A stretch of DNA of 15,420 nucleotides from NCBI GenBank assembly GCA_937894355.1, contig CALCRD010000269.1, positions 1 to 15,420 on the forward strand, given 5' to 3'. This document shows positions 1 through 8,019 of the stretch, in pieces. A model generated the notes under the pieces. It was not told the DNA's origin, ran no database searches, and saw only the letters and a list, made by a program, of their open reading frames with translations. Source of the DNA: an uncultured Bacillus sp. (GTDB lineage: Bacteria > Bacillota > Bacilli > Bacillales > Cytobacillaceae). Numbering within the stretch: the stretch's first letter is position 1; each line of letters begins with the position of its first letter. Both the position numbers and the translations under genes were made by a program.

Positions 1-16
1 TTCAGTTAGATTCCAT

Positions 17-46
17 AAAAAAAATCCCCTAGCCTATAAAAGGGGA
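17..46 (-). terminator. Intrinsic (Rho-independent) terminator of the eps operon
   Basis: Read on the minus strand, a perfect 6-bp stem TCCCCT/AGGGGA (41-46 pairing with 25-30) encloses a 10-base loop and is followed at once by eight T residues (24-17). It starts 15 bases past the stop codon of the glycosidase gene. The G+C-rich stem plus T-run is the standard intrinsic terminator layout, so the operon most likely ends here. The stem is short, so some read-through is possible. Confidence 0.85.
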
Positions 47-60
47 ATTACTTCCTAGCT

Positions 61-1275
61 TTAAGATAATTTTTTTATCATTATTTTTTCCACAACCTTT
101 ATATTTTGAAATACATTTTCCAACCTAATAGAAAATCCCTGTGTAAAAGGGAGTATATTAAAATGCATTGAGTAAACACCACTATCTTTTGTATCTCCCT
201 GTGAAAAATCAATTTCACCAGTTCTCCTGGTAACTTTAATAAGATATTTAGTTGCTTTATCTACACATAAAAGACATTCGTTAGAAATATCTTTAATCTT
301 TGCAGCATTTAACAAAAACCATCCCAGTGTGGCTGTTGTGGAAGAATCAGGTCTGCTTTCTTCCCTCGTTACATTCCAATTCCAATTACCATTATCCTGT
401 TGGAAACACATTATAACCTGTGCAAATCTTCTAACAGATTTTTCTAATATTAATTTGTTTTTATTTTCTTTTGGCAACTCATTCCAAGTGTCAATAAGTC
501 CAATAGCAAACCAACCTAGACCTCTTCCCCATCCATTCAGTCCTAATGGGATATTCCCGTCAATATTATATGCATGGAATGGAATATATTGATTAGTAAG
601 CATCCCTTTTTCTTCATAATTAGAAATCTGCTTTAATGCTAATTCTATGCACTCGTTTTTGTGATATTTAGTACCATAAGCTACTAAGAATGGACAAATA
701 AATCCTATCGTATCAACATATCGGTAGTTCTTCATAAACTTTCGATATTGAACTGTTCCATCAGTACCTATATGTTCTTGAATTAGTTCCCAAGTATAAT
801 CCAACGCTTGCTTATAACGGTCAGTTTCAATAAAATCCAATTTCATTATAGAATAAGAGAGAATTGCTACATCTACATGCTCAGACTTATGTTTCCATTG
901 GCCATTATTATCAAACTTTGATTTTAAAAACCTCAAAATCCCACTTTTTACATTCTTATCATTATTGTTCTTTAGATATTCTCCCATACCTAATAACAAT
1001 GCAGCTTCTTGCCATGATTGAATAGCGCTTTTTGTGTGGTTACCTCTTAATATATCAATTACAGTTAATCTTGTATTATCTGTAACCTTAACTTTAGGAA
1101 TATTTTTCATCCACTTTATTCCTTTTTCTGTGATTTTTTCATTCCAAATCTTCATATCGTTGTACCTTCCGATATGGATTCTTCCTATCCAGTCTTTAAA
1201 AAGAGGAATAACATCTATTAATACAATCATTACAACAAGGGTTAAAAATATTAGGCTCAAAATTTGGATTAACAT
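61..1275 (-). CDS. Membrane-anchored GH88/GH105-like glycoside hydrolase (unsaturated uronyl hydrolase type)
   Basis: This 404-residue protein has an uncharged hydrophobic N-terminal segment (about residues 3-25) that looks like a membrane anchor, followed by an alpha/alpha-barrel-like domain rich in aromatic residues. Motifs typical of the GH88/GH105 fold are visible: HVDVAILS (133-140), YVDTIGF (186-192, with D188 at the place of the usual catalytic Asp), GWGRGLGWF (248-256) and DSSTTATLGW (310-319). Family members remove the 4,5-unsaturated uronic acid left on oligosaccharides by polysaccharide lyases, usually in the cytoplasm, so a membrane anchor is unusual. Lys/Arg residues follow the anchor (K27, R32, R37), so which side the domain faces is unclear. 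The ATG at 1275 has a good AGGAAGGA site seven bases upstream. It is the last gene of the operon, 159 bases after the preceding gene, and may have its own promoter. Substrate is unknown; the fold assignment is fairly firm and the exact activity is inference. Confidence 0.75.
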   Translation of the reverse strand: MLIQILSLIFLTLVVMIVLIDVIPLFKDWIGRIHIGRYNDMKIWNEKITEKGIKWMKNIPKVKVTDNTRLTVIDILRGNHTKSAIQSWQEAALLLGMGEYLKNNNDKNVKSGILRFLKSKFDNNGQWKHKSEHVDVAILSYSIMKLDFIETDRYKQALDYTWELIQEHIGTDGTVQYRKFMKNYRYVDTIGFICPFLVAYGTKYHKNECIELALKQISNYEEKGMLTNQYIPFHAYNIDGNIPLGLNGWGRGLGWFAIGLIDTWNELPKENKNKLILEKSVRRFAQVIMCFQQDNGNWNWNVTREESRPDSSTTATLGWFLLNAAKIKDISNECLLCVDKATKYLIKVTRRTGEIDFSQGDTKDSGVYSMHFNILPFTQGFSIRLENVFQNIKVVEKIMIKKLS

Positions 1276-1282
1276 GTTTGTG

Positions 1283-1290
1283 TCCTTCCT
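1283..1290 (-). promoter_or_regulatory. Ribosome binding site of the GH88/GH105-like gene
   Basis: AGGAAGGA on the minus strand, seven bases before the ATG at 1275. The strength and spacing support that start, and therefore the presence of the N-terminal membrane segment in the product. Confidence 0.7.
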
Positions 1291-1327
1291 ATACGCCTTT
1301 AATTAATTCGTAAAACCAGGAAAATCT

Positions 1328-1354
1328 ATACCCTTTGTTACTAGCGTTTTACAC
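1328..1354 (-). promoter_or_regulatory. Candidate SigB-type promoter ahead of the glycosidase gene
   Basis: In the 159-base gap before the last gene the minus strand reads GTGTAA, 15 bases, then GGGTAT. This is close to the Bacillus SigB consensus (GTTTAA, 13-15 bases, GGGTAT), with one mismatch in the -35 box and none in the -10. It would give a leader of roughly 45 bases before the ATG at 1275. No convincing SigA promoter is visible in the same gap. This is a pattern match only, in AT-rich DNA. Confidence 0.28.
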
Positions 1355-1434
1355 TGTTCAATTCATTAACAGAAATACGATATATAACATTACCCATATT
1401 TTCATATGATACATTGCTAGTTTTTTTCACAAAA

Positions 1435-2631
1435 TCACCCGCTAAAAACTTGATATAACTTATTTATTTCATCCTCGGTCCCCAATTTCATTTGCGAAAG
1501 ATTATTTATAAATCTTCCTCTTAAACCTTCCTCTTTGATTAACTTTTCAATGCCGTCAGCAACTTTAACAGGGTTCAATTCAACTATAAGTCCATCAATT
1601 CCGTCTGTTATTTGATCTTTTGCTGTACTGAAATTGGTTACAACAATTGGTTTGTTCAATATCTTCGCTTCATCAATTGCGATGGATTTCCCTTCGAATA
1701 AAGAAGTTTGAGCATAAATATCTGTCTGTTTTAGGAATGGATAAGGATTTGATTTTAACCCTAATAAATTAAAATTTCCTTCTAGACCCTTTTCTTTAAT
1801 AAGATTTGTTAGATATTCTCTTTCTTCCCCTTCTCCTATGATGTTCCATTTTATGTTATATCCCCTGTTCAAGAGAATTCTGCATGCCTCTATAGCCATC
1901 TCAAAACCCTTTTGATAATGTAATCTACCAATGGAAAGGATAATTATTTCATCTGAATTTTTGTTAAAAACATCTATATTTTCTTGATTCGACATTTGAT
2001 TGATCATTCTGGGTGAAACGATATTGTAAATAACCTCTACTTTGCTTTTGTCATTTGGAAATCGATTAATAATAATATTTGCGCACTCTTCTGAAACAGT
2101 AATTATGTGATCCAGCTGGGTAAAAAATTTCTTATCAAAGTTAGGATCCATCCCTAGTTTATCGTAATCAATATGAACCCAACCTATCTTCTTTGTGGCC
2201 TTAACCTTTTCTACACAAAAATAAATTGGATTCTTTTCAAGAAATCCAATCGCTACATCATACTTCTTTTTAATCGCTGGTAATGATTTTGAAATATGTT
2301 TCCATACCCTCTGTTCACATCTTGCTTTGTTTTGTTCCGTTTTAAAAATATAACCTGCACGAAGTCTTGAAATAGCAATATCAAATCTGCCCTTTTCACA
2401 GCACCCTTTGATCGCTGTTTTAATTGGCATATCAAAAAAACTATATTCAAATTGCTCTTCTAATATGTTGACTTGTTCTGGTATATTCCTTAAGAATAAC
2501 CCCTCATGCTTAAATAAAAATAAATCCACGTTATAGCTTGAATAATCAATCGTTTCTAACAAAGAAGTTAATGCCTTTTCGGCACCCCCACAGTTTAAAT
2601 TATTCATCACAAAAAGCAGCTCTTTTTTCAT
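1435..2631 (-). CDS. GT4-family glycosyltransferase (tandem paralogue, downstream copy)
   Basis: A 398-residue GT-B fold retaining glycosyltransferase. It shows the N-terminal nucleotide-fold start with GGAEKAL (15-21), a linker WVHIDYD, the C-terminal donor-binding start IGRLHYQKG (234-242), and the EX7E motif EGKSIAIDE (313-321). It should add one sugar to the lipid-linked repeat unit at the cytoplasmic face of the membrane; donor and acceptor are unknown. The frame is open from an ATG at 2658, but the ATG at 2631 is preferred: it has GGGTGAGG five bases upstream, and its product aligns with the start MKKLLFV of the neighbouring copy. That ribosome binding site overlaps the stop codon of the upstream gene, so translation is probably coupled. 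It resembles the gene at 2639-3832 along its whole length, down to a shared C-terminus (IFSG or VFSG), which points to tandem duplication. Confidence 0.88.
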   Translation of the reverse strand: MKKELLFVMNNLNCGGAEKALTSLLETIDYSSYNVDLFLFKHEGLFLRNIPEQVNILEEQFEYSFFDMPIKTAIKGCCEKGRFDIAISRLRAGYIFKTEQNKARCEQRVWKHISKSLPAIKKKYDVAIGFLEKNPIYFCVEKVKATKKIGWVHIDYDKLGMDPNFDKKFFTQLDHIITVSEECANIIINRFPNDKSKVEVIYNIVSPRMINQMSNQENIDVFNKNSDEIIILSIGRLHYQKGFEMAIEACRILLNRGYNIKWNIIGEGEEREYLTNLIKEKGLEGNFNLLGLKSNPYPFLKQTDIYAQTSLFEGKSIAIDEAKILNKPIVVTNFSTAKDQITDGIDGLIVELNPVKVADGIEKLIKEEGLRGRFINNLSQMKLGTEDEINKLYQVFSG

Positions 2632-2636
2632 ATTAT

Positions 2637-2644
2637 CCTCACCC
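2637..2644 (-). promoter_or_regulatory. Ribosome binding site deciding the start at 2631
   Basis: GGGTGAGG on the minus strand, five bases before the ATG at 2631 and overlapping the TGA stop (2639-2641) of the preceding glycosyltransferase. The in-frame ATG at 2658 lies inside that gene and would add nine residues absent from the paralogues. Confidence 0.65.
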
Positions 2645-3832
2645 ACTAAATATTTCATATAGCTTTCTGATTTCTTCCTCTGTCCCTAATGGCTCATTAG
2701 AAAGATTACTAATAAAATTGGCTTTAAGATTTTCATTTTTTATTAGTTCTTCAATTCCTTTAGATAATGAATCTTCATTCATTTCAACAATCATCCCATT
2801 AATACCGTTTTTTATTTGATCTTTTGCTGATGGATAATTTGAAACTACGATTGGCTTACGCAATATTTTTGCTTCATCAATCGCTATTGATTTACCTTCA
2901 TAACGTGATGGTTGTACGTAAATGTCTGCTTTTCTTAAGTACGGATAAGGATTTCCCTTAATCCCAAGCAACTTGAAACTATTATCCAAATTTTTTCGGT
3001 TAATTAAAGTCTCTAATCTACCCCTTTCATTTCCTTCACCTAAAACAGACCATATGATGTTGTAACCTTTGTTGACCAATATCTCACATGCATTAATCGC
3101 CATATCTATCCCTTTTTCATGACTTAATCTAGCAATTGTCACAATGTGGATATCTTTTTTATCAATAGAGCAATTTTCATTAATGATCTCTTCTGACAAT
3201 TTTTCTATTATGGGTGGTGAAACTATATTCAAGATGACCCGTATTTTGTTCTTAAGATTTGGAAAGCATTTCTCTAAAGATAAAGCACATTCTTCAGACA
3301 CGGTAACAAGATTATTTAATCTATCAAAATATGCTTGATCGTATCGAGGGTTCATACCTGAATTTGTATAATTTGTATGTATCCATCCTACTTTTTTCTT
3401 AGCTTTAACTTTATCTACCACAAAATAGATGGATGATTTTTCAAGAAACCCTATTGCTAGATCATATTCGGTTTCTAATGTATTAAATGCATTCCTTTGA
3501 TATTTCCAACTTGATTGTTCTGCCATAGAAGTATTTCTTATTAATCGATTTTTAATCGTAAACATTAGTCTAGAATATGCTAAATAATAATGGTTATTTT
3601 TTAAAAACTGTAAAACAGATGGTTTAAGGGAACATCCAAATGTTTTATAGTTGTCCCCAGGTTCTATTATATTTACTTCCCTAGGTATAGAGTTTACAAA
3701 AACACCTGTTTTATTAAATAAAAATAAATCTACATTAATAGCTTGATAATTTATTTGAGATAGGAGGTTTACTAAACTCTTTTCTCCACCGCCTGCTGAC
3801 AGGCTGGGTATAACAAATAATAATTTTTTCAT
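2639..3832 (-). CDS. GT4-family glycosyltransferase (tandem paralogue, upstream copy)
   Basis: A 397-residue GT-B glycosyltransferase with GGGEKSL near the N-terminus (14-20), WIHTNYTNSG (150-159), TVSEECA (177-183), IARLSHEKG (233-241) and the EX7E motif EGKSIAIDE (312-320). The usual 'EGLP' of GT4 enzymes is replaced by 'EGKS', as in the copy downstream; the related enzyme at 6073-7269 has 'EGKA'. No signal peptide or membrane segment is seen, so it should work as a cytoplasmic, membrane-associated enzyme adding a sugar to the undecaprenyl-linked repeat unit. It starts 14 bases after the pyruvyl transferase stop, with a modest GAGGG site. Its product is close enough to the next gene's to suggest a fairly recent duplication. 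The sugar transferred cannot be read from the sequence. Confidence 0.9.
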   Translation of the reverse strand: MKKLLFVIPSLSAGGGEKSLVNLLSQINYQAINVDLFLFNKTGVFVNSIPREVNIIEPGDNYKTFGCSLKPSVLQFLKNNHYYLAYSRLMFTIKNRLIRNTSMAEQSSWKYQRNAFNTLETEYDLAIGFLEKSSIYFVVDKVKAKKKVGWIHTNYTNSGMNPRYDQAYFDRLNNLVTVSEECALSLEKCFPNLKNKIRVILNIVSPPIIEKLSEEIINENCSIDKKDIHIVTIARLSHEKGIDMAINACEILVNKGYNIIWSVLGEGNERGRLETLINRKNLDNSFKLLGIKGNPYPYLRKADIYVQPSRYEGKSIAIDEAKILRKPIVVSNYPSAKDQIKNGINGMIVEMNEDSLSKGIEELIKNENLKANFISNLSNEPLGTEEEIRKLYEIFSG

Positions 3833-3846
3833 AAAATCCCTCTAAT

Positions 3847-5007
3847 TTAGGTTAATAACTCATTTAAATATTCCGCTGCTTTATATGACATCATTTTTAT
3901 ATTTGGAATAGAAATTTCAAGTGTTTTTCTTATTTCATCTTCTTCATTGAGCATTTGCTCAAAATTAGTAATTAGAGATTTGCTATTAGAAATTTCTGCT
4001 ACGTTTAGCACTAATTTTTCTTCTCCAAAAAGGTCTCTTGATATCCCTTTTGACTTAACACTATAACCTAATACCATTGTTGGGACACAGCTAGAATAAG
4101 CTGCAATAGTTGCATGTGTTCTAGCTCCAATAAAAAACCTCATATTGGAAATATAGCCCTTATATTGAATGGCATTTAAATTATCTGGTAAAATAAGGAC
4201 TCTTCCTGTATCTTTATATTCTTTATAAAATATATTCAGAATTTCAAAATCATTATTTCCTTCGTCTATTACATGTGGAGTTAGAGCAATGGTCATATTT
4301 GTAGTTTGTAATATATGATTAATAAGTTCTCTGATTGCTACTAAAGATTGCTCATTACGCTGCAAAACTAATGGACTATAGTTTAATCCGATTGTATTAC
4401 CTTCCTGCCATCCTTGTGGTAGCGGCAATTCCTCCTTTTCCAATGTAAATGCGGGATCCGCACATAATTTAACATTATTGAGTCCTTCACTTTTCAACAT
4501 TTGATAAGTGAGTGTTTCTCGCGCAAGAATTAAATCAAATTGTTTTAAATCCTGAAGCTTTTGTTCAGACATATCTTCTTTTCCGATGGAACAACCCCAT
4601 AATACTAGCTTTTTCCCTTTAGCCTTAACCCTACGATCGACCTCATACCATCCTGGCTGCTCCCCGTAGCAATAATTATCTCCGCCTATTGATAAGCATA
4701 GATCAACATCTTTGATGTGGCGGATAATATTGTGATGAATTTTCCCATATGCAAAAGACTCATCCCCAAAAAACTTTACCTTAAAGGAAGATAAAAACCA
4801 GGAAAAAGAATGCTTTTTTATTTGTGAATCCGACCCATCATAAATTCTATCTAAGGCGGGGATTATTCTATCGGTCTCTGGTCTACTTGAGACTAAATAC
4901 ACCCGCGATTTATTAATTTTTTGCTTTATTAATTGTGTGGATGAACGAACGATTGCTTCGCAACCCCTGTTGAGGCTTCCCCCATGGGCAAACATCATGA
5001 TTTTCAT
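3847..5007 (-). CDS. Polysaccharide pyruvyl transferase family protein
   Basis: A 386-residue protein of the polysaccharide pyruvyl transferase family (PF04230; relatives include CsaB, WcaK and B. subtilis EpsI/EpsO). Enzymes of this group transfer the enolpyruvyl group of phosphoenolpyruvate to a sugar, giving a negatively charged pyruvate ketal. Visible landmarks are GCEAIVRSS (15-23), SIGGDNYCYG (106-115), LARETLTY (161-168), CADPAF (182-187), ARTHATIAAYSS (295-306, the conserved Arg-x-His segment) and GYSVKSKGI (314-322). There is no signal peptide. From memory it is not a close match to EpsI or EpsO and seems a different subfamily, so no Eps symbol is given. A near-perfect GGAGGTGA precedes the ATG, suggesting strong translation. 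It is flanked by glycosyltransferases, consistent with decorating the repeat unit before export. Some family members have other roles, so pyruvylation is likely rather than certain. Confidence 0.88.
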   Translation of the reverse strand: MKIMMFAHGGSLNRGCEAIVRSSTQLIKQKINKSRVYLVSSRPETDRIIPALDRIYDGSDSQIKKHSFSWFLSSFKVKFFGDESFAYGKIHHNIIRHIKDVDLCLSIGGDNYCYGEQPGWYEVDRRVKAKGKKLVLWGCSIGKEDMSEQKLQDLKQFDLILARETLTYQMLKSEGLNNVKLCADPAFTLEKEELPLPQGWQEGNTIGLNYSPLVLQRNEQSLVAIRELINHILQTTNMTIALTPHVIDEGNNDFEILNIFYKEYKDTGRVLILPDNLNAIQYKGYISNMRFFIGARTHATIAAYSSCVPTMVLGYSVKSKGISRDLFGEEKLVLNVAEISNSKSLITNFEQMLNEEDEIRKTLEISIPNIKMMSYKAAEYLNELLT

Positions 5008-5026
5008 ACGATCTCACCTCCATAGA

Positions 5027-6067
5027 TTATTTATTCCGATACCGGCTATATGCAGTCGTAACATACAAACCAAATAAGGTTCTTTGCTTCATCATTTGTA
5101 AAATTAATCTTTCATATCTACCCAATTGCTGATAGCTTTCTCGATAAAATACGTCAAGGGCCGCTCCAACATATTTATTAAAAATCATTTTCTCTATATA
5201 TTTATATCGGAAAAAAAAACTAATCTCTTTTGTTGGCATAAAATACACATGAATATAGGCCATAACAGAATTAATCAGTTTAATTGATTTCAATATTTGA
5301 ATTCTTTCTGGAGCTATTATGCCCTCTATAAGATGTGGTAACTTCATATTGTAAACATCGATTGCTCGTTTAAAATAATCTTTATTAACAAGGTCTCTTG
5401 TCGCACTTCCTGTTACTTCACGGTAGTGATATCCGGTGAAATCAATATACTTTATTGTTTCTGCCACACTAAAGAAGCGAATGTTAAACATTCCATCTTC
5501 TCCTAATTCAATTCCTTCTGGAAATTTAATTTGATTTTCAACCATTACTTGTCTTTTATAAAGTTTATTAACTGTTGGATTTAAATTATCTGCTTTAAGT
5601 AAATAAGGTAAAATTTCCTGTTCGATAAACTCCCTTTTTTGAACAACCCCAACTGGAAATGGATAACGAGTAATATACTCTTCTCCCCGTTCCTCCCTAC
5701 TTATATTAGAAATAACCGAATCACTATTATCAGATTTTATTGAATCGTATAAGACCTTATACATTTCCTCCTCAATAAAATCATCAGCATCAACAAACCC
5801 AATATATTCTCCCAAAGCAATTTTTAAACCATTATTTCTGGCACAGCTTACTCCTTGATTTTCTTGATTAATTAATTTTATCCTTGAATCAAGTAGTTTA
5901 TATCTTTCAATAATTTGCTGACTATCGTCATTGGAACCATCATTGACAAAAATGAATTCACACTCTTTAAGCGTCTGCCCTAAAAGGGATTCTATACATT
6001 CGATAATATATTCTTCTGCATTGTAAACTGGGATTACTACACTTATTTTTATTTCCAAATGAGTCAT
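5027..6067 (-). CDS. GT2-family glycosyltransferase, EpsJ-like
   Basis: A 346-residue GT-A glycosyltransferase. The N-terminal domain shows VVIPVYNAEEYI (10-21), VNDGSNDDS (41-49), the segment SCARNNG (74-80) and the metal-binding DADD (93-96); a later LGEDGMF matches the catalytic-base region of this family. The C-terminal third is basic and aromatic and probably lies on the membrane surface. Overall layout is like B. subtilis EpsH/EpsJ. The start is uncertain: the ATG at 6067 touches the AAAGGGG ribosome binding site with no spacer, whereas an in-frame TTG at 6058 has eight bases of spacing and would give a product beginning three residues later. It follows the GT4 gene by five bases and precedes the pyruvyl transferase. 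Sugar donor unknown. Confidence 0.9.
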   Translation of the reverse strand: MTHLEIKISVVIPVYNAEEYIIECIESLLGQTLKECEFIFVNDGSNDDSQQIIERYKLLDSRIKLINQENQGVSCARNNGLKIALGEYIGFVDADDFIEEEMYKVLYDSIKSDNSDSVISNISREERGEEYITRYPFPVGVVQKREFIEQEILPYLLKADNLNPTVNKLYKRQVMVENQIKFPEGIELGEDGMFNIRFFSVAETIKYIDFTGYHYREVTGSATRDLVNKDYFKRAIDVYNMKLPHLIEGIIAPERIQILKSIKLINSVMAYIHVYFMPTKEISFFFRYKYIEKMIFNKYVGAALDVFYRESYQQLGRYERLILQMMKQRTLFGLYVTTAYSRYRNK

Positions 6068-6072
6068 CCCCT

Positions 6073-7269
6073 TTATCCAATAAGTTTATATAATTTAATA
6101 AGTTCTTCATCATTTTGATAGTCTTGATCTTTAATATTTTTAATCAATGTATTTCTTAATTCAGGATTTGAATACAACTTTTCAATTCCTTGCACTAAAC
6201 CATCAACACTTAAATCACAAATGACGCCATCAAATCCATTATCAACTTGACTATTGGCTGTTGAATAATTTGTTATTAAGATTGGTTTTCCCAATATCTT
6301 TGCTTCAGTCACAGTTACTGCCTTCCCTTCATATCTAGAAGGTTGTACGTAAATATCTGCTTCTGTTATATAAGGATAAGGATTAATTTGCTTCCCAAGC
6401 AGGATAAAATCTTTCCCAAGATTATTAGTTTTAATTAAATTATTAATAATCGATTCATCTCCGCCATATCCAATCACATACCAAAAGATATCCTCATACC
6501 CTTTTTCTTTAAGTATTTTCAATGCCCTAACAGCGTTATCAATCCCCTTAGCATGGGATAGCCTAGCTACTGTAATAATTTTAAAACCATTATTTTCAGT
6601 CATAGAATGATTAATATTTTCTTTTGCCATTGTTTTTAAAAAATCCGGTGACGTTATATTTTCTATTACAAGCAGCTTATCCCTTAACTCACTATATTTA
6701 CTTAGAAACGACTCTTTACATGCTTCTGACACTGCAATTATATGATTGAATTGTTTCCATATCTTTAAATCCGAGTTAATATCTGTATTCACTACTGAAA
6801 AATCCGTATGAATCCAAGCAATCTTTTTCTTTGCTTTCACCTTTTCAGCAACAAAATAATGCGGCCACAAATAACTTATCGCATAATCATATTCATCTTC
6901 TAAGTTAGGCAAATATGGTAAAGCATTTTTCCACATTTTTTGCATTTGATAATAACCAGGCTCAAAAATTCTATTTATTTTCGAGTAGATTGCTACATCC
7001 AACTTAGATAGTATTCTTGATAGTCCAATTCCTATATGGCCTTCCTTAAAAGTTTCAGTAATCGATTTCCTAAATGTGGTATATTCTGGTATTTCTGCTA
7101 ATAAATTAGGCTTTTCTGGAAGTAAATTCATAAAATCACCTTGATGCCTATATAGCATCAAATCAACTTCATAATTTTCATAGTCAAAGTTATTTAACAT
7201 ACTAATTAAACTTCTTTCTACTCCCCCAACTTCCATATCAAACGAAGCAATTAAGATCTTTTTCTTCAT
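6073..7269 (-). CDS. GT4-family glycosyltransferase
   Basis: A 398-residue GT-B glycosyltransferase with VGGVERSL (14-21), WIHTDFS (152-158), AVSEAC (179-184), VARLSHAKG (234-242) and the EX7E motif EGKAVTVTE (314-322). It belongs to the same subfamily as the two tandem GT4 genes near the operon end but is clearly more diverged, so it is probably an older paralogue. The frame is open from a GTG at 7278, but the ATG at 7269 is preferred: AGGTGG lies five bases upstream and the product then begins MKKKILIASF, like its paralogues. That ribosome binding site overlaps the TAG stop of the GT32 gene, implying coupled translation. Expected role: cytoplasmic addition of one sugar to the lipid-linked repeat; specificity unknown. 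Confidence 0.9.
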   Translation of the reverse strand: MKKKILIASFDMEVGGVERSLISMLNNFDYENYEVDLMLYRHQGDFMNLLPEKPNLLAEIPEYTTFRKSITETFKEGHIGIGLSRILSKLDVAIYSKINRIFEPGYYQMQKMWKNALPYLPNLEDEYDYAISYLWPHYFVAEKVKAKKKIAWIHTDFSVVNTDINSDLKIWKQFNHIIAVSEACKESFLSKYSELRDKLLVIENITSPDFLKTMAKENINHSMTENNGFKIITVARLSHAKGIDNAVRALKILKEKGYEDIFWYVIGYGGDESIINNLIKTNNLGKDFILLGKQINPYPYITEADIYVQPSRYEGKAVTVTEAKILGKPILITNYSTANSQVDNGFDGVICDLSVDGLVQGIEKLYSNPELRNTLIKNIKDQDYQNDEELIKLYKLIG

Positions 7270-7278
7270 AATAACCAC

Positions 7279-8019
7279 CTATGCTTTTGTCGCTATTTTC
7301 CTCAGTTTCGCAATATTCTCTCCACCAATGATTTTTGATGCCAGCGATTTCATGTTACCTTTAATTCTTGCTGTTACTGGAAGCCAGCTTTTATGAAATA
7401 AATGCATGGCGTATGTGTCTTCTGTAATAAACTTTCGGCAATTAATATAATCATAGGGAGAAAAATAAGTTTGCGGGTAAAAGGTAGCCATCCCGTTCAT
7501 TTCTTGGAGTTCACCATTAAGGACTAAACCTTTGTTGCTTAGGATTTCTGTAATCTTCGCAACATTGGTAAATTCATTGAAGCTTCCATCTTGATTTACA
7601 AAGTGAATATCTTCATATGAATCTAAGAATAATTTGATTAGCTTATTTCCCTTTGCCGCACCAATTGTACTAGTAGCAATAAAGTTTTCTTGTTCGAATC
7701 CCCAAAAAGAATCATGCTGTAAAAACGGATCTAAACTTTTAAATATCTCTACATCAGTATCTAAATAAATTCCGCCATAATGATATAATGCATGTACTCT
7801 TACATAGTCACTAACAAACGCAAATTTACCCGCTTGGTAAGCCTCTTTTACGTATTGGTTAATCTCAAGATTAATGTTATCTTCCTTCCATTCAACTATT
7901 TGGTAATCAGGAAGATACCTTTCCCAACTTGCCATACATTTTTTCACGATGCTCGGTTTTTCTTGACCCCCAAACCAACAATAATGAATCACTTTTGGGA
8001 TTTTTTGAATCGTACTCAT
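7279..8019 (-). CDS. GT32-type glycosyltransferase (sugar-binding DXD region, OCH1/TcdA-like)
   Basis: A 246-residue protein with the conserved start IPKVIHYCWFGG (7-18) and the signature block FVSDYVRVHALYHYGGIYLD (68-87) running into TDVE, in which D87-T-D89 is the DXD metal- and nucleotide-sugar-binding motif. Late histidines in MHLFHKSW fit the same family (Gly_transf_sug, PF04488). Such enzymes are common small capsule glycosyltransferases in Firmicutes, often transferring hexoses or N-acetylhexosamines; the donor here is unknown. The ATG at 8019 overlaps the stop of the SinR-like gene in an ATGA arrangement, with AAAAGGGGAT upstream. The transferase and the regulator are therefore translated from one message and are probably coupled. 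Confidence 0.9.
   Translation of the reverse strand: MSTIQKIPKVIHYCWFGGQEKPSIVKKCMASWERYLPDYQIVEWKEDNINLEINQYVKEAYQAGKFAFVSDYVRVHALYHYGGIYLDTDVEIFKSLDPFLQHDSFWGFEQENFIATSTIGAAKGNKLIKLFLDSYEDIHFVNQDGSFNEFTNVAKITEILSNKGLVLNGELQEMNGMATFYPQTYFSPYDYINCRKFITEDTYAMHLFHKSWLPVTARIKGNMKSLASKIIGGENIAKLRKIATKA

Noticed and set aside
1381..1434. Small palindrome CATAT-GAAA-ATATG after the last GT4 gene as a possible terminator.
   Set aside because: The five-bp stem is all A/T except its end pair and has no following T-run, so it is unlikely to stop transcription.
4326..4332. SinR-operator-like GTTCTYT matches (also near 5076-5082 and 11213-11219, and as the complement near 14171-14177).
   Set aside because: All lie inside coding sequence as single copies. 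A seven-base motif with one degenerate position is expected about four times by chance on both strands of a window this size. Real SinR sites would be expected upstream of the first eps gene, outside the window.
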